DNA from: Microstegium vimineum | Taxonomy: Eukaryota; Streptophyta; Magnoliopsida; Poales; Poaceae | Direction: 5' to 3' | Assembly: GCA_022036555.1 (NCBI GenBank) | Contig: CM039119.1 | Coordinates: 42,225,318-42,289,317, forward strand | Length of the DNA: 64,000 nucleotides | Shown: piece after piece, positions 56,879 through 64,000 of the stretch | Layout of the letters: the number at the start of each line of letters is the position of its first letter | Position numbering within the stretch: position 1 is the stretch's first letter | Program-made: the position numbers and the translations under genes | Notes under the pieces: model-generated | Seen by the model: the letters and a program-made list of their open reading frames with translations, nothing else | What the model was told of the DNA's origin: nothing | Database searches by the model: none

Positions 56879-57547
56879 ATTTATATTTATGCATTTCCTG
56901 CTTATCTTTGCTTTGCATCTAAAAAAAATCTGCATATGATGAAAATAATAAAAAGACTTTCTCTACTCCACTCTCACATGCTTTATGAAAAATCTATATC
57001 TCCTATGTAAATGATGAATAGTTGCTCTGCTAAACGTCTCTCTAGTAATTAGTTTACAACTTAATATTTCTCTAAGTATGGATTACTTGGCTTGAAAAGA
57101 ATTCATCATGAACCTCAAACTTTTGTGGGTTGCAAATGCTGTAACTAAGTCTAAGTTGTTGTGAGACAAGATATGACAAGATAAGAGCTGCTATGATATT
57201 GTTCTAAGCAAGAATGACTATCGGAGTTTTATTTCTTAAAATGACAAAACACTTTGTTGTTCCTCAATAGTGATAAGTCCTACCAAAGCCATATATGATC
57301 TTTCATGATATAAGCTTTCTACATAAGCTACTTACTTTGTGTTGAGTTTGGTCAAGTTTTGTTACCCTTGTTGAGAGACTAATCATGCTCCCAAGATCAA
57401 GATCACGTACACGCCACATATACATGCTGCTTTTACACTGGAAGTACGCAAAAACATGCCTTACATTTCCACAGTTCATACTTCATGCTATAGAAGAAAA
57501 TCTCTCTCTAGTTTGTTGCTAACAAATGAGACATAGACTATGCAAAA
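56879..57547 (+). mobile_element. Athila 3' UTR fragment
   Basis: The phrases GATGAATAGTTGCTCTGC, TTGTGGGTTGCAAATGCT, ACTTTGTGTTGAGTTTGG and CAAGATCACGTACACGCC have counterparts, in order, in the 3' UTR of Athila2 (reversed) and partly Athila1. It carries no coding sequence. Tat2 inserted into it at 57548; CAAAA at 57543-57547 would be half of the target duplication. Confidence 0.75.
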
Positions 57548-58652
57548 TGTTGACACAAAAAGGGTCAGGATCTGCGAACACCTCAGGCTTATACCCGAAA
57601 TTCGATATCCGGAGGCGTGCCAGTCGATTTGACGAGTTAATCGACAAGGACGATAACTAGAACAAGATCCAATCCAGACAACGGCAATGCGCCCGGATGC
57701 TGGGATTGAGGCTTGATCAGGATAACTAGAGCAGAGCTGAACGAGACAAAAGCGATACGCCCGGATGCCAAAGCTCAGAGGTACTCCCACGCGGAACTTA
57801 CAAGGGTTTGACGGAGATCAAGATAATGCAGCCCGTCGTAGCTTGAAGAACTCGTTGATAATCTAATACTAATGCAATAAAGGGTAAATTGCGATAAAAG
57901 TAGAATAAGAGTAAAATTGGTTTGTTTGATATTGGATTGATATGTTTACACGCAGCCCTTGGGCACATATTTATACTCCCGCATGGAGAGTTGTACAGAG
58001 ACACGACTCGTACCTTTCCTAAAACAAACTCCTAACTTTAAGGAAACTGACTCGCGCAGGAGTCGGATCTAAAATAACAATATTATTTTCCTAAACAAAC
58101 ACAGCTATTTTAAAGGAAAATAAACGACTCATGCAAGAGTCGGACTCAAACTGCTATAATAATACTGGTATAAAATCACCAGTTTCCTTATGCTTCTCTT
58201 CGATGGAAACTTTCCATCGGCACATCCCTTCAATCCGCGGTTCCCTTCTTTGGCCACCGGTAATCCTCTGCTAACATCAAGCGTTAAGTCACCCTATACT
58301 CATCGGCACTCCATGCCCATCGGCATCGGCAATACTCCCCGATCAACAATCGGCAACATCCCCTCATCGGCAATCGGTACACCTCCTTATCGGCAATCGG
58401 TACACCTCCTCATCGGCAATCGGCAACAGCAACTTTACATCCCAGGCAACTTGACTTCACCAATTAACTTTATCGGCAATCGGCATCGGCAACATCCGAA
58501 ACCTCCAGCTTCCATCGGCAACAGACTTAGTCTTCTCAAAGCATACTCCCATCGGCAATACTAATCTATATCTTCCTTATGCCGATGGAAAACGGCTGCT
58601 GACCAACACAAGTCTTAGCTCATTTGACACGTGCCAAAAAATGGTGTCAACA
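57548..58652 (-). repeat. 3' LTR of Tat2 (1105 bp)
   Basis: Minus-strand start TGTTGACACCATTTTTTGG, end CCTTTTTGTGTCAACA; the terminal repeat is TGTTGACAC. A TATA box (GAGTATAAATATG, 57966-57977) lies in the expected U3 position on the minus strand. Confidence 0.85.
58340..58480. repeat. ATCGGCAATCGG short tandem array in Tat2 LTR
   Basis: ATCGGCAATCGGTACACCTCCT units with a 23-base period occur at about 58362, 58388 and 58411, followed by looser ATCGGCAATCGGCATCGGCAAC repeats to 58490. The same hexamer continues outside the array. Confidence 0.75.
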
Positions 58653-58666
58653 CATGCCCCCCAGTT
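58653..58666 (-). promoter_or_regulatory. Polypurine tract of Tat2
   Basis: The minus strand reads AACTGGGGGGCATG directly before the LTR start TGTTGACAC. It identifies this LTR as the 3' LTR. Confidence 0.75.
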
Positions 58667-58906
58667 TCGAAGCGTATAATACTTTACGCGCCAAAATTCC
58701 CTCTACTGTAGCCGTTACTTTCGAGATAACCGCACAACTTCCTCGATCTCCGCGCGCAGAACCGCAATTTATTAATAAAATCCCTCAATTGTAGCACAAA
58801 CAGTTGCAATCCTGACAATATTTCCTTGATTATCGCGCATATCCACCGCAAGCCTCTCCACATTCCTGCACAGTATGAACTGAAGTCCAAAATACCCCTG
58901 AGTAAG

Positions 58907-58915
58907 CTTATAAAG
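58907..58915 (+). promoter_or_regulatory. TATA-like box upstream of the antisense PMD gene
   Basis: CTTATAAAG lies about 80 bases upstream of the ATG at 58993. It is placed between the reversed polypurine tract and the gene, so a transcript would run antisense to the retrotransposon RNA. No transcription evidence. Confidence 0.45.
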
Positions 58916-58992
58916 TTACCAGGATCCAATCTGCTTTTTACCCTGAATCCACTTTCACTTTCACATCTTGCCTTCGTCTTCAACCTCTGGCG

Positions 58993-61900
58993 GTGCCTCC
59001 GAAGAACACGAGCTCAAGCAATAGTGCTTTCCCCAATCCAAGGACGAACCGCAAGAACTCCTCAACTCCAATGGCGATCCAAGTTGACATCCCCAAGGTA
59101 AGATCTACTCTCCTCCTCATCCAACCTCCTGCTAGTCTTTTTCCCGCACGAATCCAGAATCTTCCCCTTTCCTTTTCTGATTCTTTCCTTTCTTTTCTTT
59201 TCGAACCCTAGGAACTGTACAACAAGGTAGTGATCCCTCTTGAGCAGTCCAGCTTCACTTGCCTGGGTCCCATGGGGAATCCTAACCCTAGCTATCTGAT
59301 TAATACGGAAACCAACCGGATTCCATTCAAGTCTGAATGCTTTGGTTTAGGATTATGGAAGGATGCTTTCCGATCATGGCCTAAGCCCACTAAAGGGTGG
59401 AAGAACTGGTACCTTAGGGTCGCTAGGACGTAGCAAGTCTATTGGCAAGAGCGCAATTTGGATCAGTGCATCAGGCTTTCCATTGCCGATATGGAAAAGA
59501 ACGAGAACATGCTGATGGCTGCCTCCTATTTCTGGTCTGACACCATGAACGCTTTCCTTTTCCGACAAGGACCAACCACCCCTACCCTTGCCGATGTCCA
59601 TATGTTGACTGGCCTGGTCGTCTCTTCTGCCGATACCTTCACCTTATTCAATAGGAAGGCCGAGTACAAAGTGAACACTCGGAACATCGGCGGCTGGACA
59701 GGCTATATTCATGAGTACCAGAAGACGGGATCGGTAAACCAGAGGGAGCATGCCACGTTTCTAAATATGTGGCTGGAAAAATTCATCTTCTGCAGTAGAG
59801 CAGTTGGACCCACCACCATGCATCTTCTGGTAGCTGAACTCCTTGCCGATGGAACAAGACTTCCCTTAGGGAGATATCTTCTTGGATCGGTATACCGCCT
59901 TCTACACTAAGTAGCCAAGAAATTACTGCTAGGCGAGTCCATCGGCAAACTCGGGGGTCCTTGGTGGTTTGTCAACATGTGGCTGAATGCACAGATGTAC
60001 AAAACCCTTCAGTTTGACCTGTTCGCCCAACAATTCCCAAGAGACATATCGGAACATTACAAATGTAGGGATGATGAATCGGCAACTCGCCCTCCACTCA
60101 ACTTCGGAGAGGCCATCATCGTGTTGCTAGGGACCGATGCCGATGCAGAACAGTTTGGCTTATTCTTTCAGAAATTTTACAACGGAATCCCTGCTTCAGA
60201 ACGTCTCTGGTGGCCATACGTTGACGAGAACAATCAGTTTCCGCTGCTGTTCAATCTTACCGATGGGAATGTGCCTCAAAATCAAGTAATCATGAAGGCC
60301 AGTATTGTTCCCCATGCTATCCCAGTCAATATCTTCAGAACTGGGAAGAATACCCTTCCATCCTATGAGTTCTACTACCCATCGGCAGCGACAAGACAAC
60401 TGGCATTTGGCCAACTGCCGATCAAGCTTTGCTACTCCAAGGTGGTGAAGCCTAGGCAGACTATCTCCAGTGCTATAGACTAGAACAAAGTTGTCAATCT
60501 CCCTCCTAATGCCGACATGTCAGACATTGGTCTGTCTTCCTGGTCACCAACTTCCTTCATCACAAACGAGTATAAGTCTTGGTGGCAAGAATGGAGGTAT
60601 CAACTGTTTGCCAAGTCGTCGCACTACTATCGGAATATAATCGATGTCAATCACGCCATTCCCGACGACGCGGTAAGTTTTTCATTCCGATGCATTCCTC
60701 ATTACTTTATTCCTATCATCGGCATCTGACCCCTTTATACTCAATAGGTTTACGATCCGATTCCCCCGATGAGCAGGAGTGGCAAGCCCTTCAATCTCCG
60801 GATGATGAACCCTATCTCACTCATCGGCAACAAGGCCCCCACACTAGCTGTCTTCACTCCTCAGCAGGTACCCACACCGACGCCTTCAAAAACCAAGGCT
60901 ACATCGGCCGCTGCTGCTGCCCTGACGCGGGTTTTTGCAGTAAACTCATCTTCACCCATACCGATTACATACTGTTTCATCGGCAATATTTATTTTGTAT
61001 AACTTGCATTATATTTTCAGGCAATGAGGTCATCGGCAACAACTTCAAACACTCAAGCAGCTCCAAGTCCTGCTGCCAATGCCCCCCAGTCTTCGTCGAA
61101 ATGGGCTGGATCCCCTGCTGCCGCGCCAAGGAAGAAAAGGCGTTTAAGATTGGCCACGCCTTCTTTGCCATCGGCTCTAGTTGCATCACCGACAGCCGAT
61201 GCACCAACAGCAGGACCATCCTCGGCTCCTACTCCCGATCACCCATTGGACGACATCCCTGATCAGGATGTAACACCACCCGCTGCATCAGAGGAAGCGA
61301 CATCGGCATCGGCACCACTAGCCGAAATCCCTGATGAAGGAATGGTGTCGCCACCACAGGAGCCGGCCATCACAGCAGAAGCGACGCCAGTAACAACACC
61401 AACATCACTGATGGCGTCGACTGCTTCCCTAACAGGAGCTCATTCATTGGCAACTGCTGCCGATCTTCAGGATGAAGCTGGACCATCCACCATGCCAAAT
61501 CCTAGGAAAGAAATTCGCTTCAAGATGGTAAGTAGGCTACCTAAACATTCTTAGTATAACCTTATGATCGGTATATTTTAACATCTTCTTTATCAGGCCC
61601 AAGACTCCCCCTATAGCCTCTTTTCCTTCGGCATCAACCCCCAGGATGAGGAGCACCAAGAAGGCCCCGCTCGAGCAGACAGCCTATTCTCCTTCACTAT
61701 CGACATTCCTGATGAGGACGAGGACGAAGAAAGCTCTGCTCCAGCACTATCGGCAGAGGTCAAATCTAAGCTTGAAGCACTATTTTCCTTGTTGCAACAG
61801 GATACATCCCAGCTCATCTAGGACTCAACCGCAGCAAGGATAGCTTTCAAAGATATCCAAGGCCACCTCTCTGCCGATACAGAAGAAACTCTTTTCCAGG

Positions 61901-62343
61901 CAACCTTCCTCAATAGCAAGCAGATCCAATACCAGAGGCTCTCCCGTTGCATTGCCGATAGGGCTGCCCAATCTCAGGCTGAGGAAGAGAAGCTCAAATT
62001 CAAGAGCATTGTCGATGAAAAGCACAAGAGCATCGGCCAAGCAGAAGTCTCCAGCGCCGACCTTGATCAAGAAATCACTCAGCTATCGGCAAAGAAGGAA
62101 GAGCTATTGGCTGAGTTGCAAAGGGTTGAGGAGGCCTTGAACACAGCCAATCAGCAGAAAGCCCAATTGTCGGACACCATCAGGGTTCTGCGGCAAGAAA
62201 GAGACTAGAATGCCCGACAGGCCATTCTACTGAAGAAGAAGATCAAATCGGTCGAGGGCTCTACCGATGCCGATGCCAAGGAAATGGATGAGATAGAGCA
62301 AATTCGCCTGCGTACGATATTAGCCATCCAATCCTTGTTGTAA
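58993..62343 (+). pseudogene. Antisense plant-mobile-domain (PMD) gene with four introns, five nonsense codons
   Basis: Exons: 58993-59097, 59212-60672, 60748-60939, 61021-61527, 61597-62343. Introns start GTAAGA, GTAAGT, GTAAAC and GTAAGT, and end CCTAG, AATAG, TTCAG and TCAG. All four are phase 0, and the joined frame has no frameshift (about 1000 codons). Exon 2 encodes a PMD (PF10536-type, aminotransferase-like): ASYFWSDTMNAFLFRQGPTT, PTLADVHMLTGLVV, TFLNMWLEKFIFCSRAVGPT, GTRLPLGRYLLGSVYRLL. Exons 3-5 give a Ser/Ala/Pro-rich tail, a basic patch (APRKKRRLRLA), acidic stretches and a C-terminal coiled coil (LSAKKEELLAELQRVEEALN). Stops are TAG at 59431, TAA at 59908, TAG at 60481, and two TAG in exon 5 (about 61819 and 62206). 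PMD proteins are linked to silencing and genome stability in plants; its role in the element is unknown. The intron model is mine from splice words and frame. Confidence 0.82.
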
Positions 62344-62463
62344 TTTATTTATTGTATCGGCAAATGTAACATTGATACTTGATTTTGGCTCTTGTAATAT
62401 AATGTCTGTACGCTTTTACCGATGTATTATAATTTTCTCTTTTCATCGGCATTCAAACGAGCA

Positions 62464-63746
62464 CTATGCGTCTACCCAAATACTAGGGTAATATTTCTTC
62501 AAGTATTTACCGTTGATGGCTCTAGAAAATGCAACTCCTTCGAGAGTTTCCAAAATATAAGCATTACCAGAAGCAGACTGTTTTATCCGATAAGGACCTT
62601 CCCAATTAGGAGACCATTTTCCAAACTTAGAACTCTTAGTCCCAATCGGTAAAATCAACTTCCAAACCAAATCACCATCGGCAAATTCCTTTACCTTCAC
62701 TCTCTTGTCATACCATCTGGCAACCCTCTTCTTATTCTCCTCAATGTTGATCAATGCCCTCAACCGATGACCTGCTAAGTCCTCTAACTCGTCTCTCATT
62801 AGAGTAGCATAATCATCGGTCTTCATTTGATCTTGAAAAGCCAATCGCCTAGAACCAGTTTTAATTTCCCAAGGTAGGACAACATCGTGTCCATAGACCA
62901 ACTGATACGGCGAGACCTTGGTTGCACCAGGACAAGCCATCCGATATGACCATAAGGCTTCATTTAACACCACGTGCCACCTTCTAGGGTTTTCTTCAAT
63001 CTTGCGTTTTATAAGCTTGATAACTCCTTTATTAGTAGCCTCAGCCTGACCGTTGGCTTGAGCATAATAAGGAGAAGAGTTTAACACCTTGAACCCCATA
63101 CTAGCGGCAAATTCATCAAACTCTCCCGATGTGAACATGGTTCCTTGATCGGTAGTAATAGTTTGAGGAATACCAAATCGGTAAACAATGTGTTCCTTAA
63201 CAAAATCCACCATGTTTGCCGATGTCACCTTCTTCAAAGGAATCGCCTCAACCCATTTAGTGAAGTAATCGGTAGCAATAAGTATAAACTTATGCCCTTA
63301 CTCGATGGCGGATAAATTTGGCCGATGAGATCAATAGTCCATCCTCTAAATGGCCAAGGCTTGATTAGCGGATTCATTGCCGATGCAGGTGCCCTCTGTA
63401 CGTTACCAAACTTCTGACAATCTTGGCACCCCTTGAAATAGTCAAAGCAATCTTCAAGGATTGTCGGCCAATAATATCCATTTCGCCTAATCATCCACTT
63501 CATCTTGAATGCCGATTGATGCGCTCCACACACACCTTCATGGATTTCACCCATCAACTCCTTTGATTCCTCTTTATTAAGGCATCTAAGCAAAACTCCA
63601 TCAATCGTCCGATAATACAATTCATCATCGAGGAGCACATACTTAGTAGCTTGGAACCTTAGACGCCTTTCAACTTTCTTAGATGGATTCCTTAAGTAAT
63701 CGGCAATCTCACTTTTCCAGTCATCGATAACCATTGCCGATGTCAT
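62464..63746 (-). pseudogene. Tat2 integrase
   Basis: Two frames joined by a shift near 63300. The first (63746-63234) holds YRTIDGVLLRCLNKEESKEL, the H2C2 finger (HEGVCGAHQSAFKMKWMIRR, CQDCQKFG) and PWPFRGWTIDLIGQIYPPSS (first Asp). The second holds, from about 63290, the strand KFILIATDYFTKWVEAIPLK, then ITTDQGTMFTSGEFDEFAAS (second Asp), YYAQANGQAEATNKGVIKLI (Glu), VSPYQLVYGHDVVLPWEI and the C-terminal NWEGPYRIKQ. DDE residues are present. Stop at 62464-62466, 120 bases from the stop of the convergent PMD gene. Confidence 0.9.
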
Positions 63747-63761
63747 GACTTCTTGAATCGG

Positions 63762-63992
63762 CTAATATCCTGAAGCATTCTGTGCTAACCGATTGGCCTC
63801 TTCGTTGTGCAACCTAGGAACATGCTCAAGGCGGTATTCTTTGAACTCTTTTAATAATTGCAAACACCTCTCATGGGTTGAAATTAAAGCTTCACTTTGG
63901 CATTCATACGTCCCAATCAACTGGTTGATCACCAACATAGAATCACCGAAGATTTCAACAGCATCGGCACGTACCTCCCTGAGTAATTCCAA
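63762..63992 (-). CDS. Tat2 RNase H (partial)
   Basis: ADAVEIFGDSMLVINQLIGT and LQLLKEFKEYRLEHVPRLHN, EEANRLAQNASGY match the C-terminal half of the plant-type RNase H found as an extra domain in Tat pol (D of GDSxLVxxQ, and the HVPRxxNxxADxLA block with Glu-Glu-Ala in place of the last Asp: NEEANRLA). The frame runs off the right edge toward RT. Confidence 0.8.
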   Translation of the reverse strand: MELLREVRADAVEIFGDSMLVINQLIGTYECQSEALISTHERCLQLLKEFKEYRLEHVPRLHNEEANRLAQNASGY

Positions 63993-64000
63993 CCCCTTAA

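Larger units (their letters stand above)
57548..64000 (-). mobile_element. Tat-lineage Ty3/gypsy retrotransposon (Tat2), 3' half
   Basis: On the minus strand it has RNase H, integrase, a convergent antisense gene, polypurine tract and 3' LTR. The element continues past the right edge. An antisense ORF between integrase and 3' LTR and a second, Tat-type RNase H are hallmarks of the Tat lineage. The word ATCGGC/GCCGAT is spread through LTR, antisense gene and pol. Confidence 0.88.

Overview
The window is plant nuclear DNA made almost entirely of transposable elements. The families point to a grass, probably a panicoid one (inferred from element families only, not tested): Tat, Athila and chromodomain Ty3/gypsy elements, SIRE-type Ty1/copia, a hAT transposon and MITE-like debris. 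I find no intact host gene, rRNA, tRNA or CRISPR array. The likely setting is heterochromatin with nested insertions.

Layout. (1) 1-3891: 3' end of a Tat-lineage element (Tat1), plus strand. The end of its protease region is followed directly by a long 3' region with tandem repeats, an antisense F-box-like ORF, a polypurine tract and the 3' LTR; RT, RNase H and integrase are absent. (2) 3892-10921: old fragments, namely copia LTR pieces (3892-4505, 9396-9633, 9634-10916), a LINE-type RNase H relic (5810-6103), AT-rich duplications and unassigned sequence. (3) 10922-56878: one SIRE-like copia element stretched to about 46 kb by insertions. Its own sequence totals about 8.6 kb: 10922-12188, 28692-28842, 40129-43345, 44583-46504 and 54808-56878. 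The insertions are Athila1 (12189-28691, carrying a hAT element in its 5' LTR and a solo LTR in its 3' LTR), a chromodomain gypsy on the minus strand (28843-40128, carrying another solo LTR), an Athila-type solo LTR (43346-44582) and Athila2 on the minus strand (46505-54807, rearranged). Five insertions have perfect target duplications flanking them: ATCACAGC (hAT), CCTAT, GAAGT, GATAC and CAATG; CAATT borders both Athila2 LTRs. (4) 56879-57547: Athila UTR fragment. (5) 57548-64000: 3' half of a second Tat element (Tat2) on the minus strand, running off the right edge, with a five-exon antisense gene for a plant-mobile-domain (PMD) protein between integrase and 3' LTR.

The most interesting pattern is that both Tat elements carry an unrelated host-like gene in the same slot (upstream of the polypurine tract of the 3' LTR) and in antisense: F-box-like in Tat1, PMD with four phase-0 introns in Tat2. 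Each has a TATA-like box upstream of its ATG. Both are damaged only by nonsense codons, not by frameshifts. Other notable points are a chimeric duplication of copia RT sequence inside Athila2 (junction near 53708), a 2.9-kb LTR asymmetry in the chromodomain element, a histone-H3-tail-like peptide at a gag-to-pol deletion junction, and strong over-representation of ATCGGC/GCCGAT throughout Tat2.
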